DNA of 64,000 nt from Ga0077527 sp021300125 (lineage in GTDB: Bacteria > Pseudomonadota > Gammaproteobacteria > Burkholderiales > SG8-41): contig JBKDUF010000065.1 of NCBI GenBank assembly GCA_046339595.1, forward strand, positions 1-64,000, read 5' to 3'. How positions within the stretch are numbered: the first letter of the stretch is position 1; every line of letters begins with the position of its first letter. Shown here one piece after another: positions 16,843 to 24,455 of the stretch. The position numbers and the translations under genes were made by a program. The notes beneath the pieces were generated by a model. It did not search any database. It was not told the origin of the DNA and was given only the letters and a program-made list of their open reading frames with translations.

Positions 16843-17820
16843 TCAGTCAATCTTTTCCACGATCTCGCGCACGATGCGCTCGACCGAGGGAATCGTCGCA
16901 TCCTCCAGCCGGTCGGCCGAGGGCAGCGGAATGTGCGGCGTGGTGATGCGGATGATCGGGCCGTCAAGTTCCCAGAAACACTCGTCGGCGATGATCGACG
17001 CGATCTCGGCACCCCATCCGCAGAGCCGCGGGTTTTCCTCGACGGTGACCAGGCGGCCGGTCGCCGCCACCTCGGCGAGGATGGTCACGGTGTCCAGCGG
17101 CACCAGCGAACGCACATCCACCACCGTGCAGGAAATGCCGTGTTCCTTTTCAAGGATCTCGGCCGCGGCCAGCGCGCGGTGCACCATCAGCGCCAGCGCG
17201 ACGATGGTGCAGTCCTTGCCCCGGCGCAGCACGCGTGCCTTGCCCAGTTCATCGACCAGCTCGCCCTCGGGCACCTCGCCCTTCATCGGATACAGCGACT
17301 TCTGCTCGAACACGATCACCGGATCGGGATCGCGCACCGCGGCGGCGATCAGGCCCTTGACGTCGGCGGGGAACGCCGGCGCCACGACCTTGATGCCGGG
17401 AATCATCATCGCCCAGTTCTCCACCGACTGCGAATGCTGGGCGCCGAAGCGCGAGCCCGCGCCGTTGGCGGTGCGGATCACCAGCGGCACTTCCACCTGG
17501 CCGTTGGTCATGTAGCGCGACTTGGCGATCTCGTTGGCGACAATGTCCCAGCACACGGCGAGAAAGTCGGAGAACATGATCTCGGCAATCGGGCGCAGGC
17601 CGGTCATCGCCGCGCCCATCGCAGCGCCGAGGATGGCCTGTTCCGAAATCGGCGTGTCACGCACGCGCTTCGGACCGAACTGGTCCAGCAGGCCCACGGT
17701 GGCCTTGAACACGCCGCCGGCGGCGGCAATGTCCTCGCCGAGGAAGACCACGCGCTCGTCGCGCGCCATTTCCTGAGCGATGCCGGCGGCAACCGCGTCG
17801 CGGTAGGTCAGTTCCGCCAT
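16843..17820 (-). CDS. 2-Oxoacid dehydrogenase E1 beta subunit
   Basis: A 325-residue protein starting MAELTYRDAVAAGIAQEM. This is the family N-terminus, so the ATG at 17820 is chosen over the upstream frame extension to 17841. Seen are VVFLGEDIAAAGGVFKATVGL, the FSDFLAVCWDIVANEIAK helix, and the C-terminal VEENPRLCGWGAEIAS and IRITTPHIPLPSA. It begins 13 bases inside the end of E1alpha, indicating coupled translation and 1:1 production. Together with E1alpha it decarboxylates the 2-oxoacid and passes the acyl group to lipoyl-E2. Similarity to acetoin and branched-chain enzymes is comparable, so the substrate is open. Confidence 0.92.
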   Translation of the reverse strand: MAELTYRDAVAAGIAQEMARDERVVFLGEDIAAAGGVFKATVGLLDQFGPKRVRDTPISEQAILGAAMGAAMTGLRPIAEIMFSDFLAVCWDIVANEIAKSRYMTNGQVEVPLVIRTANGAGSRFGAQHSQSVENWAMMIPGIKVVAPAFPADVKGLIAAAVRDPDPVIVFEQKSLYPMKGEVPEGELVDELGKARVLRRGKDCTIVALALMVHRALAAAEILEKEHGISCTVVDVRSLVPLDTVTILAEVAATGRLVTVEENPRLCGWGAEIASIIADECFWELDGPIIRITTPHIPLPSADRLEDATIPSVERIVREIVEKID

Positions 17821-18833
17821 GCTGCACCCCCATCCGCCCACACATGCTGCTCGATGCCGTCCAGCGACGGCGGCGGCGAAGCCTTCGCCGTCTCGGTCGC
17901 CTCATTGACCTGTTGCATCACGTCGTCCTCGATGTCGTTCAGCGTGGCCTCGACGATGCCGAGGCCGAGCAGCCGTTCTCGGTAGATCTTGATCGGATCG
18001 CGCTCCAGCCATTTCTCCAGCTCGCCTTCCGGGCGGTATTTCGCCGGGTCGGCGCGCGAATGGCCGGAATGGCGGTAAGTCATGCACTCGATCAGCGCCG
18101 GCCCGCCGCCCTGGCGTGCGCGGGCCATGTATTTCGTCGCGGTGCGGTACACCGCGTCGGCATCGTTGCCGTCAACCACGACCTTCTCCAGCCCGTAGGC
18201 TGCCGCGCGGTCCGCCGCCGGATGCTCGACCGCGGTGACGGTGTGGATCGGCGTGTACTCCATGTACAGGTTGTTCTCGCAGACGAAGATCACCGGCAGC
18301 TTCCACACCACCGCGAAGTTCAGCGCCTCATGGAAGGCGCCGATGTTGGTGGTGCCGTCACCGAAGAAACACACCGCCACCTGCTCGGTGCCGCGGTACT
18401 GCGCGCTCCAGGCCGCCCCCGCCGCCACCGGCAGGTGCGCACCGATGATCGCGTAGGAACCCATCGCGCCTTTGGACACGTCGGTCAGGTGCATCGAGCC
18501 GCCCTTGCCGCCCAAGAGGCCGCACTCGCGGCCCATCAGCTCGCCGAGCACGCCGCTCATCGAGGCGCCGCGCGCCAGCGTGTGGGCATGGCCGCGGTAG
18601 GTGCAGAAGGTCCAGTCATCGGGGCGCATCGCCACGCCGAAGGCGGCAGCGATGGCTTCCTGGCCCAGCGACAGGTGGCTGGTGCCCTTGATCAGGTTCT
18701 GCAGGAACAGGTCGTAGGCGCGCTTCTCGCAGAGCCGCAGCTCAAGCTGCATGCGAAACAGCTCGAGCCGGATGTCGCGGCCGATGTCGTCATCGGCGGG
18801 CGCGCCTTTCTTGCGTTTTGCTGTGCTATCCAA
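17808..18833 (-). CDS. 2-Oxoacid dehydrogenase E1 alpha subunit (thiamine diphosphate-dependent)
   Basis: The protein has 341 residues. The thiamine diphosphate/Mg motif runs from GDG at residues 158-160 to ENN at 186-188. Other blocks are TYRGHAHTLARG and the phosphorylation-loop-like MTYRHSGHSRADPAKYR near residue 255, typical of AcoA/PdhA/BkdA1 proteins. The gene heads the E1alpha-E1beta-E2 set. It is preceded by a 9-bp-phased hairpin element (CGCCAAG type) and the M24-fold gene on the same strand. The expected product complex oxidatively decarboxylates a 2-oxoacid or cleaves acetoin to acyl-CoA and NADH. Confidence 0.92.
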   Translation of the reverse strand: MDSTAKRKKGAPADDDIGRDIRLELFRMQLELRLCEKRAYDLFLQNLIKGTSHLSLGQEAIAAAFGVAMRPDDWTFCTYRGHAHTLARGASMSGVLGELMGRECGLLGGKGGSMHLTDVSKGAMGSYAIIGAHLPVAAGAAWSAQYRGTEQVAVCFFGDGTTNIGAFHEALNFAVVWKLPVIFVCENNLYMEYTPIHTVTAVEHPAADRAAAYGLEKVVVDGNDADAVYRTATKYMARARQGGGPALIECMTYRHSGHSRADPAKYRPEGELEKWLERDPIKIYRERLLGLGIVEATLNDIEDDVMQQVNEATETAKASPPPSLDGIEQHVWADGGAAWRN

Positions 18834-18858
18834 TGGAGATTCCTCAATTCAAAAACTT

Positions 18859-18960
18859 TTTTACCGCCAGGACGCCAAGAGCGCCAAGAAGATCAAAACA
18901 AAGATTTTTAACTTTCAGCATTCAAGGTTTTCTTGGCGCTCTTGGCGCCTTGGCGGTGAA
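18859..18960. repeat. Inverted-repeat element of 9-bp units (CGCCAAG type)
   Basis: The left arm 18862-18891 is made of CGCCAAG-like units plus two variable bases. The right arm 18929-18960 is its reverse complement (CTTGGCG units). The loop is AT-rich, about 37 bases. It fills the gap between the E1alpha gene and the M24-fold gene. It differs in sequence from the ACAGGAT elements but has the same phasing. Confidence 0.85.
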
Positions 18961-18965
18961 TGCCC

Positions 18966-20324
18966 TCAGTATTTATTCGCAATCGGCAGTTCCTGTGCCG
19001 GGAACAGCGTGATCACTTTCGCGCCATCCGGCGTCAGCACCACCTCTTCCTCGATGCGCGCGGCCGACACACCGTCCTTGGCCGGGCAGAAGGTCTCCAC
19101 CGCGAACACCATGCCGGCCTTCAGCTCGTACGGATCCTTGAACGAGTTCAGCCGCGAGATCAGCGGCCGTTCGTGCAGGCCGAGGCCGAGGCCGTGGCAG
19201 AAGTTCAGGCCGAAGGCCGCCATCTCGGTCTCGAAGCCGATGTCGGTGCACTTGGGGAAAGCGCGCGCCACCTCGTCGGTGGACACGCCGGGCTTCAGCA
19301 TCGCGATGGCGTCATCCATCCAGCGCCGCGCGCGCTTGTAGGCGTCGTGCTGGGCCGGGGTGGCACTGCCGACGGTGAAAGTGCGGTAGTAGCAGGTCTT
19401 GTAGCCCATGTACGACTGGATCAGGTCGAAATAGGCCTGGTCGCCCGGGCGGATCAGCCGGTCGGTGAAGTTGTGGGGATGCGGGCTGCAGCGCTCGCCG
19501 GCAATGGCATTCACCGCCTCCACGCAGTCCGAACCCATCTCGTAGAAACGCTTGGTGGCATGCGCGACGATCTCGCTCTCGCGGATGCCCGGCTTCAGCA
19601 TTTCGTAGATGTCCTGGTAGACACCGTCGCCCATGGCCGCCGCCATGTTGAGCAGCGTGATCTCGTCGTAGCTCTTGATCTCGCGCGCGTCGAGCATCAC
19701 CTGCTGGCCGTCCATCACCTTCAGGCCCAGCTTCTGCAGCGCGAACAGGAAAGGCGGCTCGACCACGTCGATGCCGATCGGCATGTCGGCCACACCCTCC
19801 TGCTTGAGGATGTCGTAGATCTCCTTGGCTGCCTGTTCGAACAGGCCGACCTTCGGCGACACCGCGCCGCGCAGGCCGGCGAGGCCGGGAATGGAATGGT
19901 TTTTCGGCAGCCACGGCGCATAGAGCTTGTGGTGGCGCACCGCGGAACCGAAGTCCCACACCCAGGGCTCGCCGTTGCCGGTGAGCAGGCACCAGCGGGT
20001 GAGCTTGTCGCGCGCCCACTCGCCGATCACCGTACTCGAGATGTAGCGCATGTTGATCTGGTCGAACACCAGCAGCGCGCCGAGCTTGGATTTTTTCAGC
20101 GCGTTGCGCGTGCGCGCGAGGCGGTACTCGTGCAGCCGGCGGAAATCGACGCGTTCTTCAAAGTCCACCTGCATGCGGCCCGGCGCCTGCAGCGGACGGT
20201 CCCAGCGATGGTTGGGATTCGCCGGATCGTAGAGACCGTCGGGCGCCGAAGACACCCGCTTCTTCGGATCGATGCCCGAAGCCTTGACCAGCTTCGGCTC
20301 GACTTTTTTCGGTTTCCGCGCCAT
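18966..20324 (-). CDS. M24-family (pita-bread fold) metallopeptidase-like protein with an Asp-to-Cys metal-site change
   Basis: A 452-residue protein. The metal-site positions of M24 enzymes are Asp300, Cys311 (normally Asp), His377 in CHGLGLG, Glu410 in AVETF and Glu425 in ARIEEE. Four of five ligands are therefore kept and one is changed to cysteine. Length and the long N-terminal domain resemble DMSP-cleaving DddP-like members as well as Xaa-Pro peptidases, so a carbon-sulfur or amide cleavage role is possible. I cannot decide from sequence. ATG at 20324 with GGAG nine bases upstream is chosen over TTG at 20327. A copy of the AT-rich motif ends just upstream of the Shine-Dalgarno sequence. 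Confidence 0.85.
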   Translation of the reverse strand: MARKPKKVEPKLVKASGIDPKKRVSSAPDGLYDPANPNHRWDRPLQAPGRMQVDFEERVDFRRLHEYRLARTRNALKKSKLGALLVFDQINMRYISSTVIGEWARDKLTRWCLLTGNGEPWVWDFGSAVRHHKLYAPWLPKNHSIPGLAGLRGAVSPKVGLFEQAAKEIYDILKQEGVADMPIGIDVVEPPFLFALQKLGLKVMDGQQVMLDAREIKSYDEITLLNMAAAMGDGVYQDIYEMLKPGIRESEIVAHATKRFYEMGSDCVEAVNAIAGERCSPHPHNFTDRLIRPGDQAYFDLIQSYMGYKTCYYRTFTVGSATPAQHDAYKRARRWMDDAIAMLKPGVSTDEVARAFPKCTDIGFETEMAAFGLNFCHGLGLGLHERPLISRLNSFKDPYELKAGMVFAVETFCPAKDGVSAARIEEEVVLTPDGAKVITLFPAQELPIANKY

Positions 20325-20336
20325 CAAAATTTCTCC

Positions 20337-20355
20337 AATAAAATCAATTACTTAT
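20337..20355 (+). repeat. Dispersed AT-rich motif, copy 4
   Basis: 18 of 19 matches (GTTAT reads CTTAT). It is in the 5' leader of the M24-fold gene, immediately upstream of its Shine-Dalgarno sequence. Confidence 0.6.
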
Positions 20356-20400
20356 GAATAACGCTCATCTCTCATCAATCCGCGCGCATCACTGCAGCCC

Positions 20401-21375
20401 TCAGTCCGCCTTGATCCCCGCGGCACGAATGATCGGTGTCCAGCGCTCGATCTCGCTTTTGACGAAGGCGTGCAGCTCGGCCGGGGTCGAGGGCGAAGCG
20501 ATCGCACCCCGCTGCAACAGGCCATCACGCACCTCCTGCGTGTTGAGGATGCCGGTGACTTCGCGGTGCAGCTTGTCGACGATGGGCCTGGGCACCTTCG
20601 CCGTGGTGAACAGGCCGAACCACAGTTCGGCGACCATGCCCGGAATGCCGGCTTCGGTGGCGCTGGGAATGTCCGGTGCGCCGGGGAAACGCTCCTTGCC
20701 CGAGACCGCCAGCGCGCGCACCTTGCCCGACTTCAGTTGCGCATAGGCGGTGATCGGCGACAGGAAGGAAATCTGCGTCTCGCCCGACAGGATCGAGGTC
20801 AGCGCAAAACCGGCGCTCTTGTACGGGATGTGCTGGATGTCGGCCTTGGTCACCTGCTTGAACAGTTCGCCGGTGAGATGACTGATGGTACCGTTGCCGG
20901 CCGAGGCATAGGTCAGCGGTTTCTGCCGCGACAGCGCCACCAGCTCCTGCACCGACTTCGCCTGCACGGAAGGGTGCAGCACCAGCACGGTGACGCCGGT
21001 GGTGGTCTTGGTGATCGGCGAAAAATCCTTCAGCGGGTCGTAGCCGCGGTTCGGATACAGCGCCACCGCGCTGACCATCGGACCGGCGTGACCCATCACC
21101 AGCGAATAACCGTCGGGCGCCGCCTTGGCCACCACTTCGGCCGACAGCGTGCCACCGGCGCCGGCGCGGTTGTCCACCACCACCGGCTGGCCCCAGCGCT
21201 CGGACAGGCGCTGGCCGATATAGCGCGACAGATAGTCGGCGGTACTGCCCGCACCCTGCCCCATGATGCGGATCGGGCGAGAGGGATATTTCTCCGCGGG
21301 ATCGCTGGCCTGCACCGGCAGCACGGCCGCGGCCGTCAGCGACAGGGCGAAAAACAGTTTGCAGGTGTTGCGCAT
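20401..21375 (-). CDS. Bug/TctC-family periplasmic solute-binding protein, altered first motif
   Basis: A 324-residue protein with signal peptide MRNTCKLFFALSLTAAAVLP and cleavage near VQASD. The second motif VDNRAGAGGTL and the pocket segment HIPYKSAGFALTSILSGE are typical. The first motif reads IMGQGAGSTADYLSRYI instead of the usual VPFPPGGxxDxxAR, so the ligand's carboxylate loop is changed. It is the second gene of the leftward unit that begins at 22336, 61 bases after the gene before it. Confidence 0.9.
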   Translation of the reverse strand: MRNTCKLFFALSLTAAAVLPVQASDPAEKYPSRPIRIMGQGAGSTADYLSRYIGQRLSERWGQPVVVDNRAGAGGTLSAEVVAKAAPDGYSLVMGHAGPMVSAVALYPNRGYDPLKDFSPITKTTTGVTVLVLHPSVQAKSVQELVALSRQKPLTYASAGNGTISHLTGELFKQVTKADIQHIPYKSAGFALTSILSGETQISFLSPITAYAQLKSGKVRALAVSGKERFPGAPDIPSATEAGIPGMVAELWFGLFTTAKVPRPIVDKLHREVTGILNTQEVRDGLLQRGAIASPSTPAELHAFVKSEIERWTPIIRAAGIKAD

Positions 21376-21436
21376 GGGACTCCTCCGCTGTTTTTGGATG
21401 TTCAGTTGAAGCCTGTGAGGGCCGGCGAGTCGCGGT

Positions 21437-22336
21437 TCAGAGCCCGGCCCGCTGCTGATACGACAGATCCATGTACTGCTCCGGGCTGCCCTTGGGCCGG
21501 GTCAGGCCTTCGGCCTGCCAGTAGACGTCGATCACCTGCCGCACACCCTCGGCATCAATCGACGGCAGCGGACGCGCGACGAAGGCGTCGAAGGCCTTGT
21601 TCGCGAGCTCCGGCGCGATGTTCAGGCGCGACGGCAGCAGCGAGATCGCCTCGACCTTGTGCGCCGGATCCTTGAGCCAGTGGCAGGCGCCGCGGAAGGC
21701 GCGGATGAAGCCGACCAGGCGGTCCGCATTCTGCGCCGCCCAGGGCCGCCGGCAGGCGGCGATGGAACCGGGATAGGTCGGGAAAAACTGCGTGGTGGTG
21801 CCGAGCGAGCCGAAACCCAGCGCGAACAGGTTGCGGTCGAAGGGCGGATTGAGCCAGCTGGCAGCACCCTGCCCTGCCTTCATCGCATCAAAGCGCTCCT
21901 GCGAACCGCCGATCTCGACAAAACGGTAATCGGTCCTGGCGAGGCCGTTCTCGGCGAGCAGCTTGCGCAGCAGCAGCGCGTAGCCGCTGTTGGCGCCGTC
22001 GACCACGATGTCGCGGCCCTTGAGGTCAGCCAGCGACTTCACGTCTTTCGCCGCCACCAGTGACAGCTCGGGGGCATGGCCCTGGGCCATCACGATACAG
22101 AGATCGCCGCCAGTCTCCACCGCACGCACCACATGGTCGGACTGCTGGAAGCCGATGTCATAACCGCCGGCGCGCAACTGCTCGAGCTGGTGGGTCGAAG
22201 AACCGGTCAACGTGACATCCACGGCAACACCTTCGGCCTCAAACATCCGGCGACCCTGCGCCACATACAGCGGCCAGGCATTCACCCCCTCGGAAATGAT
22301 CGCCAGTTTCAACGGCGCTGCTGCGGCTGCTGACAT
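21437..22336 (-). CDS. ABC-type substrate-binding protein (NMT1/SsuA-like) without signal peptide
   Basis: A 299-residue protein with the periplasmic-binding fold of the NitT/TauT/THI5 group. KLAIISEGVNAWPLYVAQ is the first strand, and LRAGGYDIGFQQSDHVVRAVETG and KSLADLKGRDIVVDGANSGYALLLRKLL are characteristic. The N-terminus (MSAAAAAPLK) has no hydrophobic core, so no signal peptide is visible. It may act in the cytoplasm as a sensor or enzyme, or the start may be misassigned; the promoter lies only about 65 bases upstream, leaving no room for a longer signal. It is the first gene of the GntR-linked leftward operon. Confidence 0.82.
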   Translation of the reverse strand: MSAAAAAPLKLAIISEGVNAWPLYVAQGRRMFEAEGVAVDVTLTGSSTHQLEQLRAGGYDIGFQQSDHVVRAVETGGDLCIVMAQGHAPELSLVAAKDVKSLADLKGRDIVVDGANSGYALLLRKLLAENGLARTDYRFVEIGGSQERFDAMKAGQGAASWLNPPFDRNLFALGFGSLGTTTQFFPTYPGSIAACRRPWAAQNADRLVGFIRAFRGACHWLKDPAHKVEAISLLPSRLNIAPELANKAFDAFVARPLPSIDAEGVRQVIDVYWQAEGLTRPKGSPEQYMDLSYQQRAGL

Positions 22337-22403
22337 GAATGAACGCCTCGCGTCGGTTTAGTGGTGGGGTCTGCTGCGCCACGGCCAGCGACGGCGCCCG
22401 CGC

Positions 22404-22432
22404 ATCCTAGTCGTGGCCCAACCAATAGTCAA
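22404..22432 (-). promoter_or_regulatory. Promoter of the leftward catabolic operon
   Basis: On the minus strand -35 TTGACT (22427-22432) and -10 TAGGAT (22404-22409) are separated by 17 bases. The inverted repeat at 22418-22453 overlaps the -35 and spacer, as expected for a repressor site. The first downstream gene starts at 22336. Confidence 0.6.
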
Positions 22433-22453
22433 CGATTTGGCCAAATTGGTTGG
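22418..22453. promoter_or_regulatory. Putative GntR/FadR operator O1
   Basis: Perfect 9-base inverted arms, CCAACCAAT (22418-22426) and ATTGGTTGG (22445-22453). The palindrome TTTGGCCAAA (22436-22445) lies within the enclosed stretch. It overlaps the leftward promoter. The same half-site, ACCAAT, recurs in O2. Confidence 0.7.
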
Positions 22454-22566
22454 ATGCAAAACAACCCTTGACAACACCCTGCTGGTGCGCTGCACAAGAG
22501 GGAGAATCGGTGGATGCTCGCGAATCGGGCCGCTCCCGCTGGTTGACCTTGATCCACCAAATCTGA

Positions 22567-22601
22567 ACCAATTGACCCCATTGGTGCAATGACGGCACAA
22601 T
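22567..22601 (+). promoter_or_regulatory. Putative operator O2 and promoter of the GntR regulator
   Basis: ACCAAT (22567-22572) and ATTGGT (22580-22585) form a 6-7-6 inverted repeat with the same half-site as O1. It overlaps a possible -35 TTGACC (22572-22577), with CACAAT (22596-22601) as a weak -10 after 18 bases. This arrangement fits autoregulation. Confidence 0.55.
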
Positions 22602-22628
22602 CCGCGCTGACCTGATTTGCAAGCCGCC

Positions 22629-23333
22629 ATGAACCCTTACCGCCGCTCCGATGTGATTGCCCCGCGCCGTTCCGGCCGGCGTGACCGCAGCCAGGACATC
22701 CGCAATTTCCTGCTCGACGCGGTGGCCCAGGGCATGGTCGGCCCGGGCGGCAAGCTGCCCACCGAGCGCGAACTGGCGACCCGCTTCGAGCTGCCGCGCA
22801 ACGCCGTGCGCAAGACGCTGGCGCAACTCGAGGCCGAGGGTGCCATCACGCGCCATGTCGGCCGCGGCACCTTCATTGCAGACGGCGGCGGCTTTCCCGC
22901 CGACAGCCTCACCCACACCAGCCCCGCGGAACTGATGGAAGCGCGGATGCGGCTGGAACCGGCAATGGCGGAACTGATCGTCATCAATGCCACGCCCGCC
23001 GATTTCGAGCGCATGGAAACCTGCCTCGACCGCGCCGAGCGCGGCGCCTCGCTCGACGATTTCGAGGTCTGGGACGCGGCCCTGCACCAGGCCATGGCCG
23101 CGGCCACCCACAACCGCTTCATGATCCGCGTTTTCGACATGGCCACCGCAGTGCGCCACCAGACCGAGTGGGGCAAGCTCAAGGACCGCGTGGTCACGCC
23201 CGAGCGCCGGATCAACTACCAGGAAGAACACCGCGCCATTGTCGCCGCGCTGAAAGCCCGCGATGCCGACCGCGCCCGCGCCGCAATCCTCGCGCACCTC
23301 CAGCACGCGCGGCGCAACCTGTTCGGCTTCTAG
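22629..23333 (+). CDS. GntR/FadR-family transcriptional regulator
   Basis: A 234-residue protein. The N-terminal winged helix-turn-helix (residues 20-85) contains LPTERELATRFELPRNAVRK followed by LEAEGAITRHVGRGTFI, the GntR signature. The C-terminal all-helical FCD domain includes EARMRLEPAMAEL, WDAALHQAMAAATHN and EEHRAIVAALKARDADRARAA, where a metal and carboxylate effector usually bind. The ATG at 22629 is used because the frame's earlier ATG (22617) lacks family similarity. It is divergent from the operon at 22336, with inverted repeats over both promoters. The likely role is a repressor released by a pathway intermediate. Confidence 0.92.
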   Translation: MNPYRRSDVIAPRRSGRRDRSQDIRNFLLDAVAQGMVGPGGKLPTERELATRFELPRNAVRKTLAQLEAEGAITRHVGRGTFIADGGGFPADSLTHTSPAELMEARMRLEPAMAELIVINATPADFERMETCLDRAERGASLDDFEVWDAALHQAMAAATHNRFMIRVFDMATAVRHQTEWGKLKDRVVTPERRINYQEEHRAIVAALKARDADRARAAILAHLQHARRNLFGF

Positions 23334-23378
23334 CACCAGGGCCGCGGCAGGCCCGCACCGCCGGCGTTAGACTGCGGC

Positions 23379-23978
23379 ATGGATGTCACCTTCACCTCGA
23401 CCCTGGTGATCCTGCTGCTGGTGATGGATCCGGTCGGCAACATCGGCCTGTTCGTCTCCCTGCTCAGGCACCTGGAGCCGGCGCGCCGCCGGCGGGTGAT
23501 CCTGCGCGAAGTCGGCATCGCCTTTGCGGTTCTGCTGTTTTTCGTGTTCTTCGGCCGCGCCATCCTTGACCTGATGGGGCTCTCGGATTCCTCGCTCAAC
23601 ATCGCCGGCGGGGTGATCCTGTTCCTGATCGCGCTGCGCCTGGTCTTCAAGCATCCCGAGGGGGTGTTCGGCGCCGACGACAATGGCAGCGAGCCCTTCA
23701 TCGTGCCGCTCGCCATCCCCTCGATCGCCGGCCCCTCGGCGATCGCCACCGTAGTGCTGATCGTTTCACGTGCGCCGGACCGGCTGCCGGAATGGATCGC
23801 CGCCCTGGCCGCGGCCAGCGCGCTGACCCTGGCCCTGCTGCTCGCAGGGGAGCGCATTGCCCGGCTGCTCGGCAGCCGCGGTCTGGCCGCGCTGGACCGC
23901 CTGATGGGGCTGATCCTGACCGCGATTGCGGTGGAAATGCTCCTCAAGGGCATCGAAAGCTTCGTGCGCGGCCTCTGA
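23379..23978 (+). CDS. MarC/YhgN-family integral membrane protein
   Basis: A 199-residue protein with six predicted membrane segments. The family hallmark MDPVGNIGLFVSLL is at residues 16-29, and FIVPLAIPSIAGPSAIATV forms the second re-entrant-like motif. MarC proteins are inner-membrane proteins of unknown transport function; the old link to multiple antibiotic resistance was not confirmed. It is 45 bases downstream of the GntR gene on the same strand, but nothing suggests a functional tie. Confidence 0.9.
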   Translation: MDVTFTSTLVILLLVMDPVGNIGLFVSLLRHLEPARRRRVILREVGIAFAVLLFFVFFGRAILDLMGLSDSSLNIAGGVILFLIALRLVFKHPEGVFGADDNGSEPFIVPLAIPSIAGPSAIATVVLIVSRAPDRLPEWIAALAAASALTLALLLAGERIARLLGSRGLAALDRLMGLILTAIAVEMLLKGIESFVRGL

Positions 23979-24014
23979 GCGGCAGACGGCGGCGTGGACG
24001 GGCAAAACAAAGCC

Positions 24015-24046
24015 TTGACAAAACCGGCACTCGCCGGTGTTGATAT
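24015..24046 (+). promoter_or_regulatory. MerR-type promoter geometry: dyad centred in a long spacer
   Basis: -35 TTGACA (24015-24020) and TGATAT (24041-24046) are 20 bases apart. The inverted repeat ACCGGC-ACTC-GCCGGT (24023-24038) is centred exactly in the spacer. MerR-family activators bind such sites. The nearest downstream gene starts at 24456, so the transcript would have a leader of about 400 bases. Confidence 0.4.
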
Positions 24047-24189
24047 CTCGCGTGCCGCAGCGACGGGCTGCGGCCTACAAAAAACTGCAATGGGCGTCAA
24101 TCGTCCCGCAGCCCTCAACGGCATCCGCTGGCAAATCCGCGCTAAGTTATTGACGCAGAGGGGCTTTTGAGACACGTTTTTGACACACT

Positions 24190-24208
24190 ATAACTAATTG
24201 TTTTAATT
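24190..24208 (-). repeat. Dispersed AT-rich motif, copy 5
   Basis: A perfect 19-of-19 match on the minus strand, preceded by GTTC in motif orientation. It lies in the middle of the intergenic region before the HExxH gene, not at a gene end. Confidence 0.75.
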
Positions 24209-24455
24209 GAACTTTTTAATGTCCTCCGAGGGCAATGCGACAGAACCATTATTTTTTGGGCATCACCACCCGGCAAAATCGCGGAGCCGGCGATGAACAC
24301 CGCCCCGGCACGCCGGCGGGGCGCAAAAAAGCATGCACAATTTCTGTGGATAACTCTGTGAGCAAGGCCAAAAAATGCCAGTCCGGAAGGGGTGAATCGC
24401 CGAACTTAGGTGGCCTGCCCACTTTTTCAGCACTTGCAGCGGATCGCCCGAGCCG

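Larger units (their letters stand above)
23979..24455. other. Long intergenic region, 477 bases
   Basis: Without a convincing gene. It holds a promoter-like element with a dyad in a 20-base spacer (24015-24046), an AT-rich motif copy (24190-24208), and short open frames lacking a Shine-Dalgarno sequence, for example a 26-codon frame from the ATG at 24090. Local AT content is well above the window average around 24165-24260. Confidence 0.6.

Noticed and set aside
15311..18960. The short repeated units read as a CRISPR-like array
   Set aside because: Units are only 9 bases with 2-base gaps and opposing arms; there are no spacers of equal length, no leader and no cas genes.
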